Shown piece after piece: positions 8,881 through 17,549 of a stretch of 64,000 nucleotides of DNA. Position 1 is the first letter of the stretch. Every line of letters begins with the position of its first letter. The stretch is from Coriobacteriales bacterium OH1046 (GTDB lineage: Bacteria > Actinomycetota > Coriobacteriia > Coriobacteriales > Atopobiaceae). The translations under genes were made by a program, and so were the position numbers. The stretch is taken from the NCBI GenBank assembly GCA_004010535.1, contig RQYE01000006.1:62001-126000 (forward strand). Direction: 5' to 3'. Under the pieces are notes generated by a model, which was given only the letters and a program-made list of their open reading frames with translations, did no database searches and was not told the origin of the DNA.

Positions 8881-9422
8881 AGGTCACCGTGCACTACGAG
8901 GACGGGTCGGTGGAGACGTTCGACACCAACGCCCTGACCACCACGAGCCCACTCGGCATGGGAAACGCGCTAACCGACTTCCGGGTGGCGATGGACGATG
9001 GCCTTTGGGTCGAGGTGAGCTGGTACCGGGTGCCGCAGGGTCCCACCGAGGACGGCGCGCTCCCCCTGGCCCAGCGCTCGCCCGGGTGCCGCGTCCACGT
9101 GCTCTCGGACGCGGAGGTCGCGCAAGCGCGCTCGATAGAGATCGACGGCAGGGTGCAGTGGCTCAGGATCGGCCCCGACCTCTGTGACGTCGCGCGGCTC
9201 GACGAGACCACCGACCTGCTCTGCGGCCTCTCCAAGGGCTCCTCATGCATCGCCGCGCGCGTCGCGAACATGCACGACGCGATCATGGGGATGCTCGGGC
9301 CCAATGGGTCGCATGAGGAGGACAGGGAGCGCCTGTACGCGATGCTCGGCATGACGGAGGCCAGCTACGAATTTGTGTCCGACGTGGCTGCTAATGTTTA
9401 CTCGGACGATACTCTCGAGTAG
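8877..9422 (+). CDS. Unrecognised 181-residue protein coupled to the relaxase gene
   Basis: The ATG overlaps the relaxase stop (ATGA), so translation is coupled. The N-terminus looks beta-rich (MKVTVHYEDGSVETFDTN), and the middle and C-terminus are mixed with an acidic end. No membrane segment, HTH or enzyme motif is visible, and I cannot name a family. Its place directly after mobC and the relaxase suggests an accessory role in DNA processing or its control. Confidence 0.8.
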   Translation: MKVTVHYEDGSVETFDTNALTTTSPLGMGNALTDFRVAMDDGLWVEVSWYRVPQGPTEDGALPLAQRSPGCRVHVLSDAEVAQARSIEIDGRVQWLRIGPDLCDVARLDETTDLLCGLSKGSSCIAARVANMHDAIMGMLGPNGSHEEDRERLYAMLGMTEASYEFVSDVAANVYSDDTLE

Positions 9423-9433
9423 GAGCGTGTGAG

Positions 9434-9538
9434 ATGGGCGTGGCCAAGCGTGTACTGGGTGCGATAGGCAAGTTCTTCCTGATGTGGATGAGGTTCGTAG
9501 CGAGGATCATCCTGCTGTTCTGGCACTACGGGTCATAG
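9434..9538 (+). CDS. Small hydrophobic 34-residue peptide gene
   Basis: This short frame begins 11 bp after the previous stop, with TAGGAGCG as ribosome site at good spacing. It encodes a basic start (MGVAKRVLGAIGKFF), then a hydrophobic/aromatic stretch (LMWMRFVARIILLFWHYGS) able to form one amphipathic or transmembrane helix. Size, spacing and base use fit a real member of the mobilization operon. It could be a membrane-active peptide, a toxin-like peptide or a membrane anchor. The gene converges with the OLD nuclease gene, 8 bp away. Confidence 0.55.
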   Translation: MGVAKRVLGAIGKFFLMWMRFVARIILLFWHYGS

Positions 9539-9546
9539 AGCACGCA

Positions 9547-11256
9547 TCAGAATGGAATCTCGAAGTCTTCGATAGGGTCGCCGTTTTCTAGTTGCGCGTC
9601 ATCGCTTTCAGACTGACGTAGCTCAACGGAAAAGGTGATGACTTTCTCCCAAACGGTTTCAAACTCCTTTGGGATGTCCTCCACTTGAAGAGCCCTCGAT
9701 GTAGCGCGTGCAAGTTCCGGTTTTGACGTTACTCCGTACTCGTCGCGCCACTGCTTCTCATAGGTAAGGTATGACGCTGACTCTGCACGCATGAACCGCT
9801 CGAAGTCTTTAGAGAAGAATGCTGCATCCCTACATACGTACATCTCGCCATCGCCGACCATTCCGTCAAGAATGGCGCTTACGTCAATGCCTAGAATGGT
9901 GCCGAGCGCATCGTTGGCTGCCTTTCCGCCCTCCTTCTTGATATCGCCGTCAAAGATGCAACAGCACTCGATCCCAAATGCAGAAAAGAGTCTCCAGTAG
10001 AGGGGTATCGAAGTCTTGCCCCGGACATTGACTATTTCCACGCCTTCACGAACGAGTGAGTGACCGAGCTTTGAAAACAGCTCGGGGAGCGCAAAGTACT
10101 CTGTTGCGCCTTCGACAATCAGCACCTTCGATGCGAAGAAGCCCTTTGCCTCGTCAGGGAATAGTTTGCTTCCATAAAAGCGTGAAACGTTTTCGGCAGT
10201 TACCTTATCTGCAGGAGCCCCAAGCTCGTGGCAGTGCCGCGCGAGCTCACCTGGCGAGACCTGCCTTGCCGAGGTGATTCCTTCGGAGCTCTTTGTAACC
10301 CTGACCATCCCGTCAAGGTTTGACATGTCAAGGAAGTCTGCGGAGTGGGTTGACAGGATGACTTGCAGGCCTTCGTTGCAAACCTCGTATACGTATTCCT
10401 TCAACCACCGTTGGGCCAAGGGGTGCAAATGGGCTTCCGGCTCCTCGATGATGAGGACGAGGGCCTTGGCACCAAACGTCTCGACGTAGGCCTTGGCAAA
10501 TGCCATGAGCAGAACCTGCTGTTCTCCTGTACCGAACTCTTCGAACGCCCTGACATCATCTCCTTCATAAGCATATATGCGGATGGACTTGGCAAAGTTG
10601 TTTGGGTCGTATGCAGAGAAGTCTGCTTTCAGGCTATGAACGAAGCCTTTGACCGACTCCTCGAGCACATCTTTGAATTTGGAGAAGAATGTCGCGTATT
10701 CGGGGACGCCCTCAAAGGTCTTCTTTATCTCCTCGAAGGAAGCCTCCAAGGAAATCCTGTCGTCCTCGGACAAGGACTGGTGTACAGCGTGCGAGAACTT
10801 GCTAAGCAGCGAGTAGCGGCTGTAGTAGCTGAGTTCCCGGCCGATGTCCCGGTCAGCATCAACGACGAAGGACTGGATAACTGATCGGGCGTCATTATTG
10901 ATGTAGAGCTTGCTTCCGTTGAGATCCGTAAACTGGCTCTGCGAGGCATCGGCTGCGTAGTGTAAGACAAAGTGGTCGTAGAGGTTGCCATACCTGTCAA
11001 CGAAGTATGTGGAGTCGAATTTGCAAGCGATAGTTGCATTCGGATATGAGGACTTGTCGCGCATGAAAAAATCGCTGTCCTCCAACTCTTGCGTCAACGG
11101 CCAACGCTCCCCAAGAGCTCGCTGTATCGCACTGATGATGTTTGACTTCCCCGCATTGTTGGCGCCAAACAACACAAGAGGTTTGTTCTCCGGCATTCGT
11201 ATCTCAACGTGACCGATCGAGCGATAGTGGTCAATGACTACTTTGCTGAGCCGCAT
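9547..11256 (-). CDS. OLD-family ATP-dependent endonuclease (AAA ATPase plus TOPRIM)
   Basis: The 569-residue product has an ABC/RecF-like ATPase domain with Walker A GANNAGKS at residues 31-38 and a Walker B segment LVLIIEEPEAHLHPLAQRW, whose histidine switch is typical of OLD proteins. A TOPRIM nuclease domain follows, with VLIVEGATEY and the acidic metal-binding segment CCIFDGD. OLD nucleases act against phages or foreign DNA. Class 2 members pair with a UvrD helicase (Gabija), but no helicase gene lies beside this one, so it is most like a stand-alone class 1 protein. GC near 50% marks it as cargo placed between the mobilization and secretion operons. GGAGAACG precedes the ATG, with a TAAAAT -10 candidate just upstream. 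Confidence 0.9.
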   Translation of the reverse strand: MRLSKVVIDHYRSIGHVEIRMPENKPLVLFGANNAGKSNIISAIQRALGERWPLTQELEDSDFFMRDKSSYPNATIACKFDSTYFVDRYGNLYDHFVLHYAADASQSQFTDLNGSKLYINNDARSVIQSFVVDADRDIGRELSYYSRYSLLSKFSHAVHQSLSEDDRISLEASFEEIKKTFEGVPEYATFFSKFKDVLEESVKGFVHSLKADFSAYDPNNFAKSIRIYAYEGDDVRAFEEFGTGEQQVLLMAFAKAYVETFGAKALVLIIEEPEAHLHPLAQRWLKEYVYEVCNEGLQVILSTHSADFLDMSNLDGMVRVTKSSEGITSARQVSPGELARHCHELGAPADKVTAENVSRFYGSKLFPDEAKGFFASKVLIVEGATEYFALPELFSKLGHSLVREGVEIVNVRGKTSIPLYWRLFSAFGIECCCIFDGDIKKEGGKAANDALGTILGIDVSAILDGMVGDGEMYVCRDAAFFSKDFERFMRAESASYLTYEKQWRDEYGVTSKPELARATSRALQVEDIPKEFETVWEKVITFSVELRQSESDDAQLENGDPIEDFEIPF

Positions 11257-11316
11257 TCGTTCTCCAATCTATGGCGATAACAAGATTTTAGCCCCCGCAT
11301 CGCAGCCGGAATGATC

Positions 11317-11351
11317 GATGGGGCGATGACCCCAGTGGCCATCGCCCCATC
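11317..11351 (-). terminator. Hairpin terminator after the conjugation/adhesin operon
   Basis: The arms GATGGGGCGATG (11317-11328) and CATCGCCCCATC (11340-11351) are perfectly complementary, with an 11-nt loop. It lies 25 bp past the last small gene of the long minus-strand operon and before the OLD promoter. No clear T-run follows, so termination may be partial or need Rho. Confidence 0.65.
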
Positions 11352-11375
11352 TCCACCAATCGTTCTATTGAGCTC

Positions 11376-11480
11376 CTACCGGCGGAGTCCCTCCATCCGG
11401 TCCGCCTCGCCCGCCACTCGGCAGCAGGCGTAGGCGGTCATCGCGATGACGCCGAGCGCCACCAGGATCGCCTTCCTCAC
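11376..11480 (-). CDS. Small 34-residue membrane peptide translationally coupled to the adhesin gene
   Basis: The GTG start overlaps the adhesin stop codon (GTGA), and GGAGG sits at ideal spacing inside the end of the adhesin gene, so coupling is strong. The peptide has a short basic start (VRKAIL), a hydrophobic stretch (VALGVIAMTAYACC) and a charged tail (GEADRMEGLRR). It could be a single-pass membrane peptide or, with its CC pair, a tiny lipid-linked protein. I recognise no family. It is the last gene of the conjugation operon. Confidence 0.6.
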   Translation of the reverse strand: MRKAILVALGVIAMTAYACCRVAGEADRMEGLRR

Positions 11481-14400
11481 ACTATCACCTCCTCTCCCTG
11501 GCCGAGGTCGGGCATGACCTGCGTGACGCGGCCGCGTCGGATGTGCGGGTAGCCGTCGTCGGGGTCGTCACCGTCCCACCCGTCACCGCGGCGGCGTCGG
11601 TGGAGCTCCCACACGCCAAGCGCGACGAGCCCGGAGCCGCTGGCCACCATCGCCGCAACGAACGGCCCGAGCCGGGTGTCATCGCCCGTCTTGGGCAGCA
11701 GTCGCGGTGTGGTCGGGTTCTCGGGCACCTTGGGCTCCTCGACGTGGATGGTCTGGCCCTCGTCCTTGAGGTCCTCGTGCTTTGCCACGGTCGCCTTGCC
11801 CTGGGTCAGCACCTCGAAGGCCACGAGGTCGTGACCGCCCAGCTGCGATGCGTCCAGCTCGAAGGTGACGATCACCTTGCCGTCAGCCTTTTCGGGCTTG
11901 AACGAGGTGCTGGCTGTCACCGGCTTGCCGGACCCGTCGGTCACGGGCTTGCCGGTCTCGCGGTCCATGAGCGTGCCGGTCAGCGCATACTCCTGGCCCG
12001 GCGTGAGACCCTGGTAGGAGACCGCGTCGACGATCTCGACCTTTGTGGCCTCGACCGTATGGTCGCCGTCGGCCTTGTCGGTGGCGGTGGTGCCGATGGC
12101 CACGACGCGCACCGTCTGGCCATCGTCCTCGATGTCCTCGTGGTTGGCCACGATGGCCTCCCCGCGCGTGAGCACCTCGAAGGCGACCAGGTCGTGCCCT
12201 GCCAGCTTGGAGCCGTCCACCTCGAAGGTGACCGTGACGGTGCCGGACTCCTCCTTCGGGGTGAAGGTGGCGCTCGTCGTCGCTCCGTCGACCGCCTTGC
12301 CCGTGGCCTTGTCCATGAGGGTGCCGGTGACGACGTACTCCTGGCCGGGCGTGAGGCCCTCGTAGGCCACCTCGTCGGCGATGCGGAGCTTGGCCGAGGC
12401 CTGTGCCACGTGGTCGCCGTCGGAGGCGTCGGTGGCGGTGGTGCCGATCGCCGGGATGCGCACGGTCTGCCCCTCGTCGGTGAGGTCCTCGTGCGCGGCC
12501 ACGACGTGTCCCTGCCAGGAGACGCGCTCGAAGGCTACGAGCCCGTGCCCGGAGAGCTCGGAGGCATCGATGGTGAAGGTGACCTCGACCGTCCCGCTCG
12601 CCTCCTCGGGCGTGAAGGTCGCGGACGCCGTGGCGCCCTCTATGGCCTCGCCCGTCGCCTTGTCCACGAGCGTGCCCTCCACGGCGTGCTCCTCGCCGGG
12701 GACGAGCCCCTCGTAGGAGACAACGTCGGTGATGGTGAGGGACTCGGATGCCGCCGCCTCGTGGGCCCCGCCTGTCGTGGCGGTGGTGCCGATCTTGGGC
12801 AGCGTGACCGTCTGGCCCGCGTCCTCGATGTCTGCGTGCTCGGCGACCTCGGCCTCGCCGAGGTAGAGGCGCTCGAACACGACCACGTCGTGCCCCGCGA
12901 GCTGCGTGGCGTCGAAGGAGAGCTCCACCGTCGCCTCGCCGTCCGGGGACTCGGGTGTGAGCTCAGTGGTGGCGCTGACGGCGCTCCCGTCGAGTCCCGT
13001 CACCGGCTCGCCGGTCGACTTGTCCATGAGGGTGCCTGCCAGCTGGTAGGTCTGGCCGGGCAGCAGGTTCTGGTAGGCGACCGTGTCCGTGACGGTCACG
13101 GAGTCGTCGGCGAGCGCCACGTGCGCGCCCGTCTCGGAGTCGGCAGCGGTGGTGCCGATCTCGGGGACGTGGACCGTCTGGTCCTCGTCCTCGATGTCGG
13201 CGTGGACCGCCACCTCGACGCCGTCCTCGAGCAGGCTCTCGAACGCGACGATGGACACGTGGTTGACGTAGTTCACCTTGAACGTGAACTCCATCTCCAC
13301 GGTGCCGGAGCTGGTCTTGGCCTTGAAGGTGGTGCTGGCCGTGGCGGGGTTGCCGTCCGCGTCGAGCAGGGGCTCCCCCGTGGCCTTGTCCATGAGGGTG
13401 CCGTTGACGGTGTACTCGCGGCCCAGCTCCAGGTTCTCGTACCAGACCGTGTCGGTGAGCGTCATGTCGTGGTCGCCCTTGGTGATGTGGGTCCCCTCGC
13501 GTCCGGTCAGCTCGGTCTCGATGCGCGGGCCGGGACTGTCGTCGACGGTGCCGCCGTCGACGTCGGTGCCGTGGCGCGTCACCGTGATCGTGAGCGTGAC
13601 GAGCTCGAGGCCCTCGTTGGCGGCCACGCGCAGCTCCTCCACCCGGTAGGTGTCGAAGGGGAGCGCCCCCAGGCTGTCGATCGGGTCGGTGGTGACGTCG
13701 GTCGCGCCTGTGAACCACACGCCCGCGTCGGGGTCGAGCGCGGCCTCGTCGACCGTGCCGTCCGCGGACACCGCCGCGTCGTTGGCGTTGGTGCGCTGGG
13801 AGTGCGGGTTCCAAGAGCTGGCCGTGTCGATCTGCCCGTTGGCGTCGCTGACGACGACGTGGGACTCGCCGGTGGTCTCGGAGGTGACGAGGAACGGGAT
13901 GCCCGAGAGGCGCCCCATGCCGCGCTCGCGCACCTTCACGAGGTGCAGGTCGCCTCGGATGACCTGGTCGTCGACGGCGTCCTCGGTCGTGTTCAGCAGC
14001 GCCACCGAGCCGTCCTCGCGAACCTCGAAGGTGCGCGACCACTCCTCATTCAGGAGGTAGCCCCTCGGGGCCTTGGTCTCGCGCACTACGTAGGTACCGT
14101 AGGGCAGGCCGTCCGACGCCACGAAGGCGAGGCCGTCGGCGTCGGTGGTGAGCGTCAGGCACGCGTCGCCCGGCTGGACGAGCTCGCCCCCCACGAGCAC
14201 GGCGCGCTCGCTCGAGTTGTAGACCGTGAGCTCGGCGCCCTCGAGCGAGGCCCCTCCCAGTGGGCGGAACCTCAGCGTCTCTCGGTCCTGCTTGGCGACG
14301 TCGAGGCCGCCGCGGATCACCTGGTCCGCGTTGTGCTGGCCCTCGCCGGGGCTGTACACCTTGCCGTCCTCGCGTACCTCGAAGGTGAAGGACCAGGCCT

Positions 14401-15970
14401 CGTCCGGGAGGTAGCCCGTGGCGGGCTCGATCTCGCGCACCTCGTAGGTTCCGTAGGGCAGCAGGTCCGCGGGCGTCGCGAGCGACCCGTCGTCGGGATC
14501 GGCGGTGCCGCTCCACACGGCCTCGTCCCTCCCGTAGGGCTTCCCGCCCACCGTGACGGGACCGGCGCTCCTGTTGTAGATGGTGTAGGTGGCGTCGAGC
14601 GAGGCGTCGCCCTGGGGGACCGTCCCGTCAAGCTCCAGGTCGCGCTTGGCGAGCGACATGCCTCCGCGGATGACGTCGTCGGCGACCTCAGGCGCCACGT
14701 AGGTCGTGACCGCCTCGGCGGTGCCCTCTGCCGTGACGCTCACGGTGTGGGGCCTGCCGTCGGTGAGGAGGTAGCCCTCCGGGGCCTTGGTCTCGGTCAC
14801 GACGACCGTGCCGAGCGGGACGGTGGGGTTGCCCTTGGAGTCGTGGTAGAGGTCGTCGCCGGAGACGAGGTGCTCGGCATCGAGCGTGGCCCTGCCGTCC
14901 GCCCCGGTGCGCAGCACCCAGGTGCGGGCGGGCTTCCCCTCGGCCTTGGCGGAGGCGTAGCACTCCACGCGGAACTCCGCCCCGGCGAGCGTGGCGTCGC
15001 CCTGGGCCGCCGCGCCGGTCTCCGAGTCCACCTTCGCGACCGCGAGGTCGAGCGGGTTGGACTGCGGCTGCTCCGGGGCGTCGACGTGGGAGTCCCTCCC
15101 CGCGCTGACGGTGACCCTGTGCGCCTTCCCGTCGAGGGCGTATCCCTTGGGCGCCTTGGTCTCGCGCACCCAGTAGGTGCCCGGGGCGAGCTGGTCTGCC
15201 GAGCCGTTCCCCTTCGAGTCCGTCTTGATGGTGGCCGCCTTGTTGGTGCAGCCCTCGTCGGTGAAGACGCCGTACTCCGCGCCTGCCAGGCTGTAGAGCC
15301 CCTCTGCCGCAGATACGGAAGTGTCGGCGGAGGACTTGCCCAGGCTGATGGAGCCGTAGGGCAGCACCTCGACGACGCTCTGGCATGGGGCCCCGTCGTT
15401 GTACCAGACGCGGCTCATGCGGTCCCACTCGCCGCTCTGCCCGGCGTGCGCGCGGGCGTCCGCCACCACGGACTGGATCTTGCCGGCGTCGGACCGGCTG
15501 ACGCGGCCTCCCGCGCCCTCGTAGATGTTCCCGCTCATGTCGGCCACCGAGTACGCGCCGCCCCCGAAGTCGACGCTCGCGCCGCAGAGCATCCACACCG
15601 CGAGGTTGATCGAGGAGTCGGGCGTGGCGAAGCCCTGCGGGTTGCCCGGCGCGACCTGGCTCATGAGGTAGGCCAGCGCGTGCGGGTCGGGCAGGATCCC
15701 GGAGGCCTCGCCGGTCCAGTCCCATCGGGTGAACGTGTGGTCGTCGGGGTTGCCGCGCTCGGGGTTGATGCAGTACGCCTCGTGGCCGTCTGCCGTGCCG
15801 AACGCGATGAAGCCCTCGCCCCCGTGGGTCGAGCTCGTGATGGTCATGGAGCCGCTCGCCGCGTAGGCGGCGATCGGCGCGAGCGCGCCGAGGAGCTGGG
15901 ACGCGACGAGCGCCGCCGCCATCACGAGCCCCCCGAGGCGCCTGAGGATGTCCTCTCTCTTCCCGCGCAT
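11477..15970 (-). CDS. Giant SpaA/VaFE-repeat surface adhesin with LPKTG anchor
   Basis: The start at 15970, right after the upstream stop, opens a signal peptide (residues 1-38, cut near AAYAAS). The mature 1497-residue chain first has a Cys-containing domain (HEAYCINPE) that resembles thioester domains of Gram-positive adhesins. At least four SpaA/Cna-B-like domains follow, recognised by ends such as VVTETKAPEGYLL, YEVREIEPATGYL and VVRETKAPRGYLL. Then come five VaFE-type repeats (HDLVAFE ... DIEDDGQTV ... IGTTATD). The sortase motif LPKTG is at about 1425-1429, followed by a membrane helix and RRRR. It probably displays an adhesin for mating-cell contact, a role like PrgB of enterococcal plasmids. 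The cytoplasmic tail after RRRR is about 36 residues, longer than usual. No sortase gene is in the window. Confidence 0.9.
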   Translation of the reverse strand: MRGKREDILRRLGGLVMAAALVASQLLGALAPIAAYAASGSMTITSSTHGGEGFIAFGTADGHEAYCINPERGNPDDHTFTRWDWTGEASGILPDPHALAYLMSQVAPGNPQGFATPDSSINLAVWMLCGASVDFGGGAYSVADMSGNIYEGAGGRVSRSDAGKIQSVVADARAHAGQSGEWDRMSRVWYNDGAPCQSVVEVLPYGSISLGKSSADTSVSAAEGLYSLAGAEYGVFTDEGCTNKAATIKTDSKGNGSADQLAPGTYWVRETKAPKGYALDGKAHRVTVSAGRDSHVDAPEQPQSNPLDLAVAKVDSETGAAAQGDATLAGAEFRVECYASAKAEGKPARTWVLRTGADGRATLDAEHLVSGDDLYHDSKGNPTVPLGTVVVTETKAPEGYLLTDGRPHTVSVTAEGTAEAVTTYVAPEVADDVIRGGMSLAKRDLELDGTVPQGDASLDATYTIYNRSAGPVTVGGKPYGRDEAVWSGTADPDDGSLATPADLLPYGTYEVREIEPATGYLPDEAWSFTFEVREDGKVYSPGEGQHNADQVIRGGLDVAKQDRETLRFRPLGGASLEGAELTVYNSSERAVLVGGELVQPGDACLTLTTDADGLAFVASDGLPYGTYVVRETKAPRGYLLNEEWSRTFEVREDGSVALLNTTEDAVDDQVIRGDLHLVKVRERGMGRLSGIPFLVTSETTGESHVVVSDANGQIDTASSWNPHSQRTNANDAAVSADGTVDEAALDPDAGVWFTGATDVTTDPIDSLGALPFDTYRVEELRVAANEGLELVTLTITVTRHGTDVDGGTVDDSPGPRIETELTGREGTHITKGDHDMTLTDTVWYENLELGREYTVNGTLMDKATGEPLLDADGNPATASTTFKAKTSSGTVEMEFTFKVNYVNHVSIVAFESLLEDGVEVAVHADIEDEDQTVHVPEIGTTAADSETGAHVALADDSVTVTDTVAYQNLLPGQTYQLAGTLMDKSTGEPVTGLDGSAVSATTELTPESPDGEATVELSFDATQLAGHDVVVFERLYLGEAEVAEHADIEDAGQTVTLPKIGTTATTGGAHEAAASESLTITDVVSYEGLVPGEEHAVEGTLVDKATGEAIEGATASATFTPEEASGTVEVTFTIDASELSGHGLVAFERVSWQGHVVAAHEDLTDEGQTVRIPAIGTTATDASDGDHVAQASAKLRIADEVAYEGLTPGQEYVVTGTLMDKATGKAVDGATTSATFTPKEESGTVTVTFEVDGSKLAGHDLVAFEVLTRGEAIVANHEDIEDDGQTVRVVAIGTTATDKADGDHTVEATKVEIVDAVSYQGLTPGQEYALTGTLMDRETGKPVTDGSGKPVTASTSFKPEKADGKVIVTFELDASQLGGHDLVAFEVLTQGKATVAKHEDLKDEGQTIHVEEPKVPENPTTPRLLPKTGDDTRLGPFVAAMVASGSGLVALGVWELHRRRRGDGWDGDDPDDGYPHIRRGRVTQVMPDLGQGEEVIV

Positions 15971-15972
15971 GG

Positions 15973-16479
15973 CTACTCGCCCCGCACTGTCTCGGGCTGG
16001 GGGTCGCCGGCCCCAGGGCGCATGGCCTCGGAGCAGGCGCGGGCGTCCTGCGCGTGCTCCGCGAGCGGGCGGGGCGCCTGGTGGAGCTCCGCCCAGCGTC
16101 GGCGCGACTCGATGAGGGCCTCCTTGATCGCCTGAGGCGGGACCTTGCGGGTCTCGACCTGGTTGCGGCCGTTCTCGTCGGGGATGGGGTTGCCGTCCGC
16201 GTCGAGCACGGAGCGGCGCAGCCACACCTCTCGGTCGGCGAGCAGCGGGATGTCGCGCCAGTGCTCCCCCTTGAAGCGGCTCTCGTCGACGAAGAGCGCG
16301 CTGAACTGCCAGCCCCCGAGGTCCTCGCCGTCGACGACGGTCCCCATGGGCAGCGTCACGAGGTTGAACGACCTCTCCTCGCCGGTCTTCCAGTCCTGGT
16401 AGTGGATGTCCTCGCGCACGAAGTTCTCGTGCACGGTGAGGTAGACGCGCTGGCGCCCCTCGTGGTTGGTGTCGGCCAT
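15973..16479 (-). CDS. Unrecognised 168-residue conjugation-operon protein
   Basis: The ATG at 16479 has AGGGAGGCC upstream. The soluble product has a compact N-terminal part with beta character (RQRVYLTVHENFVREDIHY, FNLVTLPMGTVVDG, WQFSALFVDESRFKG) and a helical, charged C-terminus. It has no signal peptide or membrane helix. I do not recognise the family; the beta-rich core could be an OB-like or single-strand DNA binding fold, but that is a guess. It sits between the VirB6-like and adhesin genes with only 2 bp to the adhesin start, so it belongs to the transfer operon. Confidence 0.8.
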   Translation of the reverse strand: MADTNHEGRQRVYLTVHENFVREDIHYQDWKTGEERSFNLVTLPMGTVVDGEDLGGWQFSALFVDESRFKGEHWRDIPLLADREVWLRRSVLDADGNPIPDENGRNQVETRKVPPQAIKEALIESRRRWAELHQAPRPLAEHAQDARACSEAMRPGAGDPQPETVRGE

Positions 16480-16562
16480 CGGTGGCCTCCCTTCCGCCCG
16501 GCGCTGCCGGGCCGATGTCTGTTTCCTTCCTATGCCTGCCCCTCGGCGGCCCCTCTCCCTTC

Positions 16563-17549
16563 CTATCCGCCCAGGGCGTCGCGCGCCCAGCTGCCGGACT
16601 TGGCGAGGCTGAGCACGAGCAGCACGCACATGGCCATGTACTGGAGGGCGTAGCTGAGCCCTCCCACGACCGAGTCCGCGGCCGTGCCGGTGCCCGCGCT
16701 GGCCGCGTCGAGCCCGCCGAGCACGACGGGGAACGCGACGAGCAGCACGAGCGTGATGATGCCGGCGAGGCAGGTCCCCGCGAAGTGCCGCAGGAACGAG
16801 ACCCCGGCCTGGCGGGTGTCCTCGAGGCCCATGAGGGCCAGCGGTATCGGCGAGAGCGCCGCCATCATGTAGATCTGGATCGCGCGCCCCCAGGTCACGA
16901 CGAGCGCGACCACGTAGGCGACGATGACGACGAGCCAGGAGACGAGCGCGACGACGATCATCGCGAGCAGGGCCGCCACGTCGTCGTCCTCGGTGACGAC
17001 CGAGACCTCGGTGAGGTCCATGGCCCCGCCAGGGCCGACGACCGAGGACGCGCGGCGGATCGCGAGCCTCGCCACCTCGTAGAGGGCCCTCATGAGCTCG
17101 AAGGAGTTCTGCACGAGGAAGAGCATCACGGCGAAGAAGACGAGCAGGAACACGACCTCCCTCACGCCGGGCATGCTCGCGTTGCCGTCCATGCGCTGGG
17201 ATATGTGGATGAGCTGCACCGTGAAGACGAGCGAGAGGACCCCGCAGCCTATGGGCAGGACAGCCGACTGCCAGACCCCGTGCGCGATGCCGTAGAGGCT
17301 GGCCGAGCCCGCCGAGCCCAGCATCGTCTCGAAGGGCGCCGAGAGCACCCCGTCCACGCCGATCGAGGCGAGCACCTTGGCCTGCGCGCCGAAGATCCAG
17401 TTGGCGCAGTCGCGCAGCACCCCGCACATCCACTCGTTCACGTCGTCGCCGATCGAGGCGTATGCGGGCGTCGGCGCGGCCAGCGCGAGGGCGGCGGCCA
17501 GCGCCGCGACGAGGGACGCCGCGAGGCGGCGCCGGTCCCTAGCGCCCAT
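16563..17549 (-). CDS. VirB6/TrbL-like polytopic conjugation channel protein
   Basis: The 328-residue protein begins with a signal-like segment (residues 7-32 ending PTPAYAS), then about six strongly hydrophobic helices, for example LPIGCGVLSLVFTVQLIHI, VVFLLVFFAVMLFLV, LLAMIVVALVSWLVVIVAYV and CLAGIITLVLLVAFPVV. The helix with WGRAIQIYMMAALSPIPLALMG is characteristic of TrbL/VirB6-type channel proteins. It would form part of the inner-membrane pore of the type IV secretion system. The start overlaps the upstream lipoprotein gene by 11 bp. Confidence 0.8.
   Translation of the reverse strand: MGARDRRRLAASLVAALAAALALAAPTPAYASIGDDVNEWMCGVLRDCANWIFGAQAKVLASIGVDGVLSAPFETMLGSAGSASLYGIAHGVWQSAVLPIGCGVLSLVFTVQLIHISQRMDGNASMPGVREVVFLLVFFAVMLFLVQNSFELMRALYEVARLAIRRASSVVGPGGAMDLTEVSVVTEDDDVAALLAMIVVALVSWLVVIVAYVVALVVTWGRAIQIYMMAALSPIPLALMGLEDTRQAGVSFLRHFAGTCLAGIITLVLLVAFPVVLGGLDAASAGTGTAADSVVGGLSYALQYMAMCVLLVLSLAKSGSWARDALGG

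Noticed and set aside
9547-11256. Gabija system
   Set aside because: Gabija needs a UvrD-like helicase gene (GajB) beside the OLD nuclease; none is encoded on either side.
11543-16135. Very long open frame antisense to the adhesin gene
   Set aside because: It mirrors the high-GC adhesin codons, has low-complexity Arg/Val/Gly content and no ribosome site, while the minus strand encodes a signal peptide, repeats and LPKTG.
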